From assembly GCA_024220505.1 (NCBI GenBank), contig JAKZZE010000004.1:1302001-1366000 (forward strand): a stretch of 64,000 nucleotides of DNA, in the 5' to 3' direction. The stretch comes from Rhizopus arrhizus. Its lineage: Eukaryota > Mucoromycota > Mucoromycetes > Mucorales > Rhizopodaceae. The notes under the pieces were generated by a model that ran no database searches, had not been told where the DNA came from, and saw only the letters and a program-made list of their open reading frames with translations. Shown in pieces: positions 12,116 through 24,798 of the stretch (positions are counted from its first letter, which is position 1; each line of letters opens with the position of its first letter). Position numbers and translations under genes: made by a program.

Positions 12116-12373
12116 ATGAGTGAAGGGGAAACAGTTGATAAAAATACGCGACAGACACAAAGCGTATTGATTAGAAATGGACAAAGAGTACGTCAGTCTA
12201 TGGATTATACACACAATCAATGTAAACTATTTTGTTTATTTGTTATATTCTTCTTACTTTATTGTATAGCAAGATATTATCATCCTACACCACCACCAGA
12301 TACTGTGTTTGTAATTCATAAAAAACCAGAAAAATCAAAAGATGCTTGTTGTTGGGGATGGTATTTTATATAG
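12116..12373 (+). CDS. Small single-pass membrane protein
   Basis: Single exon of 85 residues from the ATG at 12116. An open frame extends further upstream only through the poly(A) run, which would give poly-Lys, so that is not used. The N-terminus is polar (MSEGETVDKNTRQTQSVLIR). One strongly hydrophobic segment follows (CKLFCLFVIFFLLYCIARYY, about residues 34-53), then a Pro-rich linker and the C-terminus DACCWGWYFI. The Cys pair next to aromatic residues at the end could be lipidated or membrane-associated. No family was recognised. Confidence 0.5.
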   Translation: MSEGETVDKNTRQTQSVLIRNGQRVRQSMDYTHNQCKLFCLFVIFFLLYCIARYYHPTPPPDTVFVIHKKPEKSKDACCWGWYFI

Positions 12374-12625
12374 TAATTATATATACAATTTATACAAATC
12401 ATAATCTCTCTCTTTCTCTCTCTTTTCATTAGTTTAGCTGCTCTCTGTCTTTGCTTTGGAATAAAAGAATGCTGTACATAATAGTGTAACCACTTGACTG
12501 AGATTGATCAACCTCACTCTTTATTTTTTTATTTTTTTGAATGGATACAAATAAGTCAATAGACATAAAACTCTTTTAAAACAATATTAAAAGAGAGGGT
12601 AGATTTTATATTTATGACGACTGAG

Positions 12626-12656
<31 letters not shown>

Positions 12657-13145
12657 ATTGTAGATCCTTTTATGAATACAAGAAAAGTAGTGGATATTAT
12701 AATAAAAAAAACAGTGGCCTCTATCTGACGTTTAGAGAAGAAGGGGATCCAAGTAAATAAGCATAGAAATACTGCATATAAAAAAAGGAAAAAGAATGAC
12801 AAGACAATTTTATCTTCTTTGGGAATATTAAGTACATGTTTATTGATAACAATCTTCTTGTTTTATTCCAACCACCTAGTCATTATTTAATTTATAATCA
12901 TCAACATCTAAAGCTCGAAACTACAATACATTGTGGATGATTGCTAACACCTTTTGATAAATTTAAAATTTGATTCTAGAACATCGGTCGTTCTCTGGTC
13001 TTTTTTTCGTTTCTTGATAGCAGATTCACTAGGTTAAATATCAAGATTGAATAGTTTAATGCATCACATAAAAGAGTAGAGTTTTTTTTTTTTTTTTTTT
13101 GTTTCTTTTGTAATAGAAAGTAATTTATTCTTTCAAAAAAGAGAC
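12374..13145. other. Intergenic region, no gene seen
   Basis: Convergent 3' ends of the small membrane protein and the esterase gene. It contains a CT-repeat near 12405-12425, an A run at about 12626-12655 and a T run near 13081-13100. No gene. Confidence 0.4.
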
Positions 13146-14409
13146 TTAATTTTCCTTAAGGTACGCTATAATGTCTTTAGCCAAGACTTGATGAACAGGA
13201 TAGGTTGGATGAAGGTTATCGTGCCAAAAATATCTATAATAAAAATTAATATCATATTCCCCCCCCCCTTCCCGCTTTTTTTTTTATATGTATTATGATT
13301 ACTCTTGCATTGGCTTGCAATCATGTTGTGTTGGTGCTGACCTATGCAGTGTATAAGTATATTCAAGATATACACACAGTATTTAGTTATTTTACCAGTC
13401 AGTGCAATACGTGGTGACATCAATTATGCCATATTCTGCTGGATTATCAAGCATCTTTGTAAAGAGAGCCCAAGTGTCATATTCCAGAAATGTACGACTT
13501 GGATACTTTGACTTTAACTTCTTTATCATACTGGATAGTCTATCATTAAAAGCTGATGGGGACAGAAAAAAGTTCAAGTAAGTTATGTGCATGATTTTAC
13601 TTTATCTATTCAACCTTTGACGTGAGCTTTAATCGTCGTTGCTCTTTCAGTTGTATTGGACCATCGTGGAGATCGTTCGATGGGGGGTACATTCATAAAC
13701 ATAAAATGCGTCTCTCCATAATTTATCAACTTGTCCTACATTAAAAACCCCACGTCAGTGGACATGTCTACTTTCTTTCAACATACAATCAAGGATGCAT
13801 ATCGAATCATGATTTCTTTATCAATCACAGTCGTATTGTCCCAACCAAAAGTTAATCCAATGTCATTAATGCCTATCCAGATCGTGTTTAAGGTCGACTG
13901 TGCGGTACGTGGACCCTTTTTATAAGCAGATTGCACAATGTTTTCAATCGTAGCGCTAGGCGCAGCAAACACGCCAAGGTAAAGTTCTTGGATCTGATCT
14001 TCAAGATCATGTACTCTAACATCAAAAAGAAATCTTGTCAACGTCTATTGTTTTACAAAACATGCCATTCTTACGGAGGATACTATGTTGCGATACGAGT
14101 TAAGCCTCACCCTTTTCATTTTTTTTTAGAGTTGTCTACCTTGTGAACAAGGGCATTATTCAGTGGAGCACCACTGGCAGCAAAATCCCAGCTAACCCAG
14201 TGTGTGTCGTCTTCGAGATAGACAACCCAGTTAGGAGCACCAGCAGAAGTACAGTTGCGGCATGCATAAGTCAAGTTGCTTAAATCAATGTACCTTGTCG
14301 TATAAGAGTCGCCAAATGAGATGATCGTGTTGATATCCTCAAAGCGATAAGATTTAGCAGAGGAGACCAACGCGCTCAGCAAAAGAAAAAATAACCCTAA
14401 AGTTAGCAT
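13146..14409 (-). CDS. Secreted GDSL/SGNH esterase, last splice joint problematic
   Basis: Five exons on the minus strand: 14140-14409, 13787-14044, 13615-13735, 13396-13552, 13146-13233. A signal peptide (MLTLGLFFLLLSALVSSAKS) is followed by SGNH block I (ISFGDSYTTRY, nucleophile Ser), NWVVYLEDD and WDFAASGAPLNNALV. Block III-like IGINDIG and block V HDNLHPT (catalytic Asp/His) follow, with ends at VLAKDIIAYLKEN. Length would be about 297 residues, typical of CE16-like fungal acetylesterases that deacetylate plant polysaccharides. The natural last joint, TG at 13396 to A at 13233, creates an in-frame TGA. An alternative donor (GTATTG a few codons earlier) reads through. So the gene may be intact with a different splice site, or recently disabled. 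Confidence 0.8.
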
Positions 14410-14665
14410 TGAATTGAAAATAGAATGACAGATAATAAAGTAGATGCATTCATTTTTTTATATCTTTTTTATTACCATTGAATGTAACACGGTAGAGGGA
14501 GTTTTTTTATTATCCTCCTTCCTAGTTTGACAAGGAAATTATGTTGAATAACCGGAAGTTTTTTCTATTAAAGACGCATAGTACACTTTGAATAAACTGA
14601 AATCGTTTGTCATTCTGTACTACTCTATTTTTTTTTTTCTCATGCGGGAAAAAATTCAAGTTCGT

Positions 14666-15285
14666 TCAGTGGAAACTGATCCCCTCCAGACAAACACAGA
14701 CTTTTTTACGTTTAGATTCATCGTTCCTATAATGCAAATTTACAGTGACATACATTTCGTATAAAATATAGCCTTCCGTATTTTATGAGAAAATAAAAGC
14801 ACCTAAAATTCCTCGTGTATATTAAATAGTAGGGTGCGGATGATCAGATGTGTTCATTTAAAAATGAATGACCTTTTTAACTATTACCTGTGCTCCCATC
14901 TTGAGATATCTTCAAATCTTTCACTTGAGAACGCAACCCGTCAGGAAATTGGCCTTTGCTCAAATCAGTGACGGAAAATAAAAGTAAGAAAATGAAGTCT
15001 AAATTGACTTGGAAGTCTTTTTTTTTTGATAGCAATCTTTTGATTCAAAGACAATAGCTTTTTTTTTTTTATCTTGACGTTGAAGACATTAAGTTCAGTA
15101 AAAGTAGCACCAGAGTGGGTTTGGCCAATAGGTTTCAAAGGGTACGCTTGACACTGAAGGGGATCCGTGGTAAATAAAAGAGAATGGTCTGATTGTTTCA
15201 AGAGGATGCTTAGTACGACAGCGACCGGTCTAAAGGACTTTGTGAGCAGCAAGAAATATAATTTTATAGAAAACAAAAATCTCAT
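14666..15285 (-). CDS. Small secreted protein, model tentative
   Basis: On the minus strand an ATG at 15285 opens a hydrophobic leader (MRFLFSIKLYFLLLTK) and continues through TTDPLQCQAYPLKPIGQTHS and GATFTELNVFNVK, which has the look of an extracellular beta-rich protein. After an A-rich intronic stretch a second coding patch reads VTDLSKGQFPDGLRSQVKDL then KISQDGSTG up to a GTAATAG donor. A short final piece, RNDESKRKKVCVCLEGISFH, ends at the TGA 14666-14668. The first donor could not be fixed with certainty. No family recognised. It stands head-to-tail behind the esterase gene on the same strand. Confidence 0.4.
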
Positions 15286-15531
15286 AGTTCAATCATTCTA
15301 AATAAACGTCATCTAAAAGCCAAACAATTGATTTTACTGCCACAGACCTGAAAAAAAAAAAAGTGGTGATGATTGATGATTCGTTTTGGAAAATGAAATT
15401 TGATTGGATGTTAAATTAATGCTGGAAAAAAAAAATTAGGGGTGTGTGTATGCGGGAAAGAGAGAGGGGGGTAGAGACAGAAGACTTGAAGAACTACAAG
15501 TCCTTCCTCTTTTCTCACAACATAGTTAGAC
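15286..15531. promoter_or_regulatory. Divergent promoter of small secreted protein and eL33
   Basis: About 250 bp between two divergent starts. It contains a purine-rich run (GAAAGAGAGAGGGGGGTAG) close to the ribosomal protein start. No defined element was recognised. Confidence 0.35.
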
Positions 15532-16098
15532 ATGGGATCCGATCGGTAAGTTTTCCTTTATACTCATCCATCCACCCGTCCATCCATCCATCCATCGGAT
15601 TATACAACAGAGATACATGAAAAAAAAATCGAAAAACAAAGAGCACAGAGAGAGAGAGAGAGTCAATACTCACAAAATAAAGAACATGGACACATGGATG
15701 GATTGCATTTTTCTTTGTGAAACTAAAATGAATCTATAGTCTTTACAGCAAGGGCCGTGTTTTGGGCTACGAACGTGCCAAGCGTAACCAAAACCCCAAC
15801 GTTTCTTTGATTCAAGTTGAAGGTGTTCAAACCACCAAGGATGCTCAATTCTACCTTGGTAAGCGTGTTGCCTACGTCTACCGTGCTCAACGTGAAATCA
15901 ACGGTTCCAAGATCCGTGTTATCTGGGGTCGTATCGCTCGTACTCATGGTACTAACGGTGTTGTCAAGGCTCGTTTCCGCAAGAACTTGCCTCCCAAGGT
16001 CTTTGGTGCTTCTGTTCGTGTCGTAAGTATCCTTTCGATCTGCAGACATACATTGATTTAACATGTTTCTTTAGATGCTTTATCCTTCCAACATCTAA
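15532..16098 (+). CDS. RPL33: 60S ribosomal protein eL33 (L35A family)
   Basis: Three exons, 15532-15545, 15740-16022 and 16075-16098, encode 106 residues, the normal eL33 size. The 14-nt first exon (MGSD plus two bases) splices over a 194-bp intron to [20 protein letters not shown], then [29 protein letters not shown] and [20 protein letters not shown], ending RVMLYPSNI. Codon use is biased (GGT, CGT, AAG, TTC/TCC), as expected for high expression. The long first intron holds a CCAT microsatellite (about 15568-15597) and an AG microsatellite (about 15645-15661). Component of the large ribosomal subunit. Confidence 0.96.
15568..15661. repeat. CCAT and AG microsatellites in eL33 intron 1
   Basis: Imperfect tandem CATC/CCAT units in the first part and an (AG)n run in the last part of the interval, both inside the long first intron of the ribosomal protein gene. 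Confidence 0.75.
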
Positions 16099-16479
16099 AT
16101 TGATTCAACGTGAGAGAGATGAAGACAATCCCTTCGTAAATGTATATTTTTATTAAATAAATAATTCTACTTTGTTTCTCTTTTATTCAAAGGAGAGGAG
16201 AAAGGAATTACCAAAAAAAAAGTAGGCTTCTGTTATTTGAGATAGGATGAAAAGAGGTTGATTTGTTTTTTTATTGGTATTGTATTACTGCTGACCGAAA
16301 ATGACAATATCCTGTGTACTCTTAGTGAAGCCTTTCAGCTTATACATTATGTATGCAGTCCTGAATGATTGATGATGTAAAGTAGACGTTTCTATGGTAA
16401 GATTACATACAGAGAATGGCAGTATAAATACTAGACGTCCAGGAATGGTTTCCCTCTCTTTTCTACTGATTCAAATGAT

Positions 16480-17627
<1,148 letters not shown>

Positions 17628-17688
17628 GATTTGATGTCTCCCAGAAAATCTTTCAAGTTGATCTCTTTTTGAATAAAGAAAAGATGCA

Positions 17689-18554
17689 TTAGGAAGTATA
17701 ATGAACTTTATTTTGCAAGGCTCTGGTATCCACATATTCAAGGTCCACAATGCTTGAATAAACACGATTAGTAAAGCATATACAAATCATATCTCTCATA
17801 CTGTACCCAGTAAGTAAGATCTTGAATTTATTTAAATGTTCTGCCATTTGATTCACTTGCTCTTGTGGTACTGGTAACGTTGTTACCTCAACAATCCATG
17901 AATCTTCTTGTCCAAAAGGTACGGCGGATGACACGTCCACTTTATTTCTTAACTATGCATAGCCATAAGCTTCTATGTTCCTCATTGTTTCCCTGTTTAC
18001 CTTATGCAGTCTTGAAACAGTTATTTTTAAAACATTATCATAAGCTATTAAATGGCCTTTTTTAACTACCTCAAAAGAATAACTGGGAAAAAATTTATGA
18101 GTCGTCATATATTCTACTATATCGTTCAACTAAAACCTGTAGCCCAATGCTTTCATGAATCGAAACATATCCCCCGAGAGTTGAACGCGCGCAATAGGTC
18201 TTACTGTCACTGTTCTCGCACGTTGAGGCTCTGGATTTCCTTGCATACACAAGTACCACTGTCGAAAACGAAAACTTTTTTCTTTTTCTGTGGTAATTCT
18301 CGATTGAACTCTCAAAACGACATCATCGTTGCGTGAAGGGCCGACTGGTGTTTGTACTATATACAAAAACTGGTTGAATAAAAAGAGAAGGAACTGATTT
18401 GTTGAATTTTACCAGTTGGTGTAAATATAATTTCGTGTTCAAATAGATCGATCATAGAATTATTTCCACATATTCCTTCGAGTCTTTCAATTAATTTATC
18501 TTTTTGTTGATGACCAATGATGAGCCCTTGTAAACTGCATTCGTAATTAGACAT
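17689..18554 (-). CDS. MED18: Mediator complex subunit 18
   Basis: Head-module subunit of Mediator (Srb5 in yeast), linking activators to RNA polymerase II. Five exons on the minus strand: 18413-18554, 18137-18356, 18001-18082, 17807-17952, 17689-17752, phase-consistent, giving 217 residues. Diagnostic features are the N-terminal YECSLQGLI strand, the central RFRQWYLCMQGNPEP, FMKALGYSYSFEVVKKGHLI, the DNVLKITVSRLHKLRNK segment and the C-terminal LLTGIVDLEYVDTRALQNK. The intron between exons 2 and 3 has an unusual GTTTTA donor. The other borders are ordinary. The gene lies tail-to-tail with the HPPD pseudogene. Confidence 0.93.
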
Positions 18555-19227
18555 TTTTATATACAAAAAAAAAAAAATAAAAAAATAAATAAAAAAATAA
18601 ATAAAAAAAAGGAAATAGGGACTTTTCAAATTAGTGGCGGAACAAGAGCTTTTTTATGTTGATGCATACTCTTAAAGCCATGGTGTTATAAAAAAAATAG
18701 TTTTTATCTTAAATTGATAGTACATGGATTGTTTGTCATATCTACAGTAATCCTTATTGGGCTTCAATTTGACGTCTAATTTGGTATGATTTGCAGAAGA
18801 AAAAAACTTTCATTTTGTTTGCTTTATCTCTCTAAAGTTTGGATATACTTTTCTTTACCATTTACACTCAAAATGTAACGTTAACAAAATTGAACTTGAT
18901 GCTTACTCTAAGCTTATGAAAAGAAGTATATTCTTATTTGTCTATTACTGTATTTGAAAGTGAGAAAAGTTCAGGATGATTAATACAAACTGTTCCGCGT
19001 TGTTCACACCAGCTATCAACTTTAGCAAGTTAAATAGATTCTAGTCGTGATAATATACCTTGCTTTACTTTTTAGTTAAAAAAGGATGTATTAAACCTTA
19101 GATTCTATCAAATCAAAACCCTTTCTTTATTTGAAAATAGCTCTGTGACTTTGGGTTAAAGGATGCCCTTTTTTTTTGGGTAATGGACCCTTGGATTTTT
19201 TTGATAGCTTTTTTCTTTTCAAAAGAT
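18555..19227. promoter_or_regulatory. Divergent promoter region MED18 / AIM19
   Basis: About 670 bp of AT-rich DNA between two divergent starts. Near the MED18 start there are A-rich AAATA repeats. Nothing else identifiable. Confidence 0.35.
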
Positions 19228-19754
19228 ATGTCGATTAACCTTATTGAAGAAATTGATAAAAAATCAGAATCACCTTATCCTATTTGGGCATTATCTGCCT
19301 TCAGTAATTATTAAAGAATACATATCGTTTAATAGAATAAAATTTCATCAGTTTATAATAATAGATTTGGCTACTGTCCCTGCTTCCTTTCGTAAGGCTC
19401 CTGGTTTACCAAATCCTTTAATATCCCTTGGTTTTTCATTCATCTTTGCTGGTGCAGGGTAAAATAAAGGGAAAAAGAAGATTAAACTATTTTTAATATA
19501 AACTTAGTTATGTAGTAAATACAGGTGATACTGATAATGGTGCTGGTATTGCAACAGGTAACTTGAATTCACTGAGTTGCTGTTCCATCCATTTACTATG
19601 TTTTATAATAGCATGGAGTTTATCGTGGGCATTTTTGCATGCCAAGAAAGCTATTTTATCACGTAAGCCATTACCAATAGCATTATTAGGTGCAGTAACG
19701 GCAAATGCATATGTTTATGGTAAAAAGACATTGAAAGTAAATGGTTATTTGTAA
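19228..19754 (+). CDS. AIM19: AIM19-like mitochondrial membrane protein
   Basis: Four exons (19228-19303, 19365-19458, 19508-19557, 19612-19754) give 120 residues. The protein reads MSINLIEEIDKKSESPYPIW, then ALSAFNLATVPASFRKAPGL, PNPLISLGFSFIFAGAGYVV, TGDTDNGAGIATAWSLSWAF and LHAKKAILSRKPLPIALLGA. The small size, the DxDNGAGIATAWSLTW-type core and several short hydrophobic helices match the fungal 'altered inheritance of mitochondria 19' family, whose molecular function is unknown. Intron borders are all GT/AG and phase-consistent. Confidence 0.82.
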
Positions 19755-20993
19755 GATAGCATACACGCATATAAGTTCATAAAAATACTCTCTTGTTTTT
19801 GCAAGAAATACAAACTTTGACGTCCATTTAAAATTCAATATAAGCACAAGTGGAACATATGAAAAGCAATTCTATAAAAAGGAAGAAGAGGACCACGATC
19901 TCTGAAATGTACCAGAGAATTTGAGTTGATAACATTAGGAAAACAATGCAACACTATTGAGATTGATATAAACATTATTTTCAAAAGAAACATATTTGCA
20001 ATTGTAATTTATTTGGGAGAAATTAAAAGCAAATTTGCTCTTAATTCATATGCTTTGATCCAAACTATTCTTTTCTGATACAATTTTCCGTGTGTATGTG
20101 TGTGTGTTTTTTGCCAAACGCAAACGACGTGATCCAACAGACTATCGTTTTATTACAATCTTATTCTTGAAATGTAATTGAAGTGTTCTAGGAAAGATAC
20201 TTATTTATTAAAACATGAATAGCATTTTACTTTTGTGATAAAGATATCAATATATATATAGGTTTGACTGTGATGACTGAATATAAGTTCAGGGCAAACA
20301 AAAAAAAACCTCAATGATAGTAGCACAGCAAAAATGAATGTATATGTAGTGAAGCATAGAAAATGATCTCTAGCAAAAGATTAGATATCATCTTCAAAGG
20401 AAGAGTGATAAAGCAGGTTCTATTTGTTGTATGTTAAACTTTTTTTTTTGCATTACTGTTATTTGTAACGTCTATTTCAATACTGTTTAGTCTCAAACTT
20501 TATAAGCTTTTTTTGATCAGTAACATTCTCTTTAATCCTATTCAGTCTGTATACAGTTAAAATAAATTTTTTTGCACAATAAAAAAAAAAAAACTTTATG
20601 GTTAAGTCAGCAAACGAACATTGTCAGAAAACGAAAGAAGTTGAAAAAAGAAAAAAAGTCAAAAAAATATTATATATCACAACCATCCAGTCAAAGGATG
20701 AGAAATTAGTCAAGTTCTTTTATATTTAACTCAATAAACAGGTTAACTTTACTTATAACAAGTTCCTGATCTCTTATTTTACTTTACTTTTTATATTATT
20801 TTATCAAGAAATATCGTATTGATCTTACACATAAGATCTGGTGATCACTATCTAACAAGCATCTGCTTAAATTCTATGTTAAACAACAACTTACAAGGAA
20901 ATCTCAATCTTATAATCAAGCTATACAAGCAGACTTTACCCAATTAACACATAAACCTATAAGTCATCAATAAAGTAACAATAGGCAATATGA
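19755..20993. other. AT-rich intergenic region, 1.2 kb
   Basis: No coding frames of note. It contains short T and A runs and a GT-repeat near 20094-20108. Nothing recognisable. Confidence 0.4.
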
Positions 20994-22330
20994 TTGTGGA
21001 AAAAAAAAAAAAAAAAAAAAAAAAAAGGGTTCCATTGTCCTAATTGTGAAATTCATTACTCAACGCCAAATGGATTTAAAAAACATCTAAAGGGTCATCA
21101 ATTACCCATGTTAATTCCTTCAAACGAACATTTAGAACCATTTCTGAAGATGACAAACCTGACAGCAACCTTCACAGCCTTGAAGGTTCAAAAATAAGGA
21201 AAAGAACGAAGTAGGCTATAATTCAACTATCTTAGCAACATGTGATGCCTTGGCAGATACCGAAGAGGTAAAGCAAGATAAATTGCATTTATAAAATTTG
21301 ATTTAGAACATAGTTTGTTACTTGACAAGGATTGGCTTCTCTTTCTACAAATGCAATTTGTGGCGACACAATTGTTGGTAGATGTGGTCGTGGGAGACAG
21401 CTCTGAATTCATTGCGATAAAGGCGATAGAGCCGTATGGGCGCTATATTTTAGAAGACGTGCATCATGCGCGCCGGTTCACACCCGAACAATCAACATTT
21501 CCAACAAAAGAAGGCAATTGTGATCATATTCAAGTAATCCAACGTCCTTTCAGCAGGAAATAGATGACCAACACTTCACATTTCCAGTAGGCTTACAACC
21601 TTCTGGTCGTTTCGAGCCATCGTCTTGATCATGAATCTGTTAATTTAGGAGCCCACATTACACATTATGAACCATCAATGGTAACTCGTAAGAAGCAAGT
21701 ACGATACCCTGTTTGTATCAGTTGAAACAAGTTCGATCGAAATTTGATAAACTTTCTACTAATACTCATTGTCGAGTGTCATTCGATTTTACTTCCTCTT
21801 TAGAATTACAACCTTGCACAATCTGTATGCTGGTCGGTTAAGATACAGCAAACTCCAATTCTTTCACAAGAAAGACTGGCGTCAAACGTTTTTCAAAAGG
21901 TTGCGCTCAATGTTATCCGTCATGGTGAAAACGCCGTAATTAAATCAAGTGATTTGACAACTGGAGTGTCCATTAAAAAAGGATGTGCCATTGAAACTCT
22001 GATCAACAAGATTAAAACTCTCGGCGACCCAAGTAGTTGCCTGTGATGTACTGTACCTCTGGAGAACTTATTGGAAACATGCTTTTGATGGATTGCCCTT
22101 TTGGTCAAATGAGGCAGCTGCTAGAGTTACTATATTCCTTCGTAGAGCACATCAAGAAAATCTGTATCAGAAAAAATTTAAAGACAATAATCAGACAACG
22201 CATTAATTTTACATTTCTATTCTACATATTTAAATGTTTTCTTGCAGTGTACGTCTAAAGGCGGCGCTTGAATAAAATCCTCATATAAAAAAAATCTCGG
22301 CGACACAATAACTATTATTGGAAACAGGAT
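20994..22330 (+). pseudogene. Decayed repeat-family gene with a C2H2 finger
   Basis: A run of plus-strand coding fragments with stops between them. It starts after a 26-base A run with a C2H2-type finger (FHCPNCEIHYSTPNGFKKHLKGH). The next fragment is MQFVATQLLVDVVVGDSSEF with AIEPYGRYILEDVHHARRFT. The following one reads KVALNVIRHGENAVIKSSDL and SIKKGCAIETLINKIKTL, and the end is YLWRTYWKHAFDGLPFWSNE with AAARVTIFLRRAHQENLYQK. The last part (about 22030-22330) is closely repeated at 63.1 kb, showing that this is a dispersed family. From memory similar proteins are multi-copy in Mucorales; function unknown. Confidence 0.6.
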
Positions 22331-23302
22331 CTTGGTAAATTTGGCAGGTATAAAAGAAGAACGACAAAAAGATTGGACAAATTTCAAAAATTGCATATTT
22401 TTTAAAGATATCATTCACATAAAATACATAATTACACCTCCTCTCACAATATAAAAAAAAAAAAAAAACTTCTTTTTATTCTTGATACTTAAATAAGACA
22501 CAAAAAAGTTAGTTATTTGGAAGATTGGATAAAGAAAATAGTATTATCACTAAAATATAATAAATTAGTATTCACCATTTAAAGTACATTCTTCTATTTA
22601 CATGAGGTCAAGTTTTTTAGGTAATACTGAATTAAATTTCCATTAGCTTTTTGGTTAAAGAAGCATCTTTAAGTATAATGGGAGGGAAGAGAGAAGAGAG
22701 AGATAAAAGGTACATTCTATAATCAAATTATTATTTCAGTTTGTTTTTACCCAAATGATTGTTCGTCTGTATTAGCAGTGGTGTTGTATATACTGACTTA
22801 TATATGACTTAACATAGCATTTATGTACAATGAATTTAGAAAGTGTTTATAATTTAATTGTTATATTCTCAGATAGATTCAATCATAGAATATATATCTA
22901 ACCCTTACTTGATTATATTCAAAAAGAATAAAACATTCATGCTTATTCTTCATTATACATAATTAAATAATATCTTTATTTCTATTTGTTAATCTTGTCA
23001 TACATTATGTTCTTTTTATTATTTATAAACCTCTTCATAGAAAGAAGACAAGAAAAGAAATAGATCTTTTTGAATCAATTTTAATCTATCAGCTGGTCTG
23101 AACATTTTATTTTGTCTTTATTTTAATTATTTGATTTTTTTCATAATGTTCTTGGTGTGAATATTACAAATGATAGCAGTTGTTGTATTTGATTCTTGAT
23201 AAAACTCCAAATATTATATGGACCTGGACATAGGATAAAGAATGATGATTAAAACTAAACGGATTGAGTAATTGTACTTATTTATAATTATATGCTTGAT
23301 TA
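22331..23302. other. AT-rich intergenic region
   Basis: Very AT-rich DNA with no open frames beyond chance length. Nothing recognisable. Confidence 0.4.
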
Positions 23303-23470
23303 GATTTATTTACTCGCCTTTTTTTGAATAGAATTGAAAGGTGCTGGTCAAAAATTAAGAGTGGCGTACGAAAAACACTTCCTGGGAAAAATGAAATCCT
23401 TACAGACAGGATTGAAGAAGCAGCCAAGAAAATTACGACGAAAAGACTGTTGAGGTTGGATTTTTCATTT
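23303..23470 (+). pseudogene. Tc1/mariner-type transposase C-terminal stub
   Basis: A fragment reads YSP then, after a one-base shift in a T run, LNRIERCWSKIKSGVRKTLP and LTDRIEEAAKKITTKRLL. YSP-x-LN-x-IE is the third catalytic block (last acidic residue) of DDE transposases of the Tc1/mariner group, followed by the usual C-terminal helix. The rest of the transposase is absent nearby, so this is a truncated relic. Its tail resembles the corresponding part of the element at 60.3-63.1 kb (KSKVK...ITEACKSV). Confidence 0.55.
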
Positions 23471-23870
23471 TCAAAAATATGTTCCTAATTGTTTGAATAT
23501 GAAAAGAATATAATTATCACTGTAAAATACAAATATGTATTGTATTGATGATAAAAAGTATTTCACTAAACAACAGAAAAACAACCAAGTTTATTCAGCA
23601 CAAAGTTTTTATTTTATTTTAACTCTCTACTTTTTGTATTTTCAAACGCGAAATGCTGTTCTGCCTTTTTATTCATTATTGGTCATTAGCCGCTTCTGTT
23701 TTGGCGATTTAATGTAACAAAAGATCATGAAAGATGCTCTGCAACTGACGTCAAAATTCGGCCTCTGGTTTGAAACTCCTAATATACGTTTGATGTGTTT
23801 CAAAACGTTTTTTTTTTTTTACTTTTTTTTTTTTATATATTTTTTACCCCTTTTATTGTTTTAACACAGA
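23471..23870. other. VMA16 upstream region
   Basis: Promoter and leader of the V-ATPase gene, with T runs at about 23810-23834 just before the start. There is no gene in it. Confidence 0.4.
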
Positions 23871-24643
23871 ATGGCAATTTCTTTGGGTCCCTACTGGGCC
23901 TTGTCTACAGTTTCTCTTCTCAGCATTGTTGGGCTTTATATGCTTTTCACTGGTTCAGGTGAAGAATTTAACGTTGGTAAATTACTTCAAGAAACTTCTC
24001 CTTATGCTTGGGCCTTGACTGGTATGGGTCTTTGTATTGGTCTCTCCGTTACGGGTGCAGCTTGGTAAAAAAAAAAAAAAAAAAAAAAAAGTACACTTAC
24101 ATATTTGTTGAACATTATTATTAGGGGTATTTTCATTACAGGTTCAGCACTTTTAGGTGGTGCTGTCAAAACACCTCGTATTCAATCTAGAAATTTGATT
24201 TCCATTATTTTTTGTGAAGTCGTCGCCATCTACGGTGTCATTATGGCTATTGTTTATTCCGCTAAATTAAGTGATGTACCTGCCGACCAGTTATACACTA
24301 ATTCCAACTTCTTCACAGGTTAGCTGAAGAGAAAGAATGTTATCAGTATATATAAACGCGTGTTTATGTAGGTCATGCTATCTTTTGGGGTGGTTTAACC
24401 GTTGGTATCTGTAATTTATTATGTGGCCTCTCTGTAGGCGTAACAGGATCAAGTGCTGCTTTGGCTGATGCTCAAAATCCAGAATTGTTTGTCAAGGTAT
24501 TGGTTGTAGAAATTTTTGGTTCAGTTCTCGGTCTCTTTGGCCTTATCGTTGGCTTATTGACTGTAAGTTAAAATGCCTATGCATATATAAATCACTATTA
24601 ACCCCTTTATTATTAGACTGGTAAAGCCGCTGATTTCCGTTAA
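23871..24643 (+). CDS. VMA16: V-type proton ATPase proteolipid subunit c''
   Basis: Membrane rotor subunit of the vacuolar proton pump. Four exons (23871-24064, 24125-24318, 24372-24562, 24617-24643) give 201 residues, close to yeast Vma16. Four to five hydrophobic helices are visible: an N-terminal extra helix ([19 protein letters not shown], the feature separating c'' from c), [40 protein letters not shown] with the essential glutamate, a Gly-rich [20 protein letters not shown], and [20 protein letters not shown] with a second buried Glu. Intron 1 is essentially GT plus a 26-base A run, then a normal branch and acceptor. Confidence 0.96.
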
Positions 24644-24798
24644 ATTCATTTTTATCTCAAAAAATAAAAGTAACTACTTGAAGCTTTATATCAACTTACA
24701 TAAATACACAACATATTTATTAAATCAAAGAAGGGAAAGAGAAGAGGAATGAAAAGCATTTACATAAAAAAGACACAAAACAGTGAGAGTAAAAGAGA

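Noticed and set aside
15723..16064. Minus-strand open frame opposite eL33
   Set aside because: Shadow of the biased ribosomal protein coding sequence.
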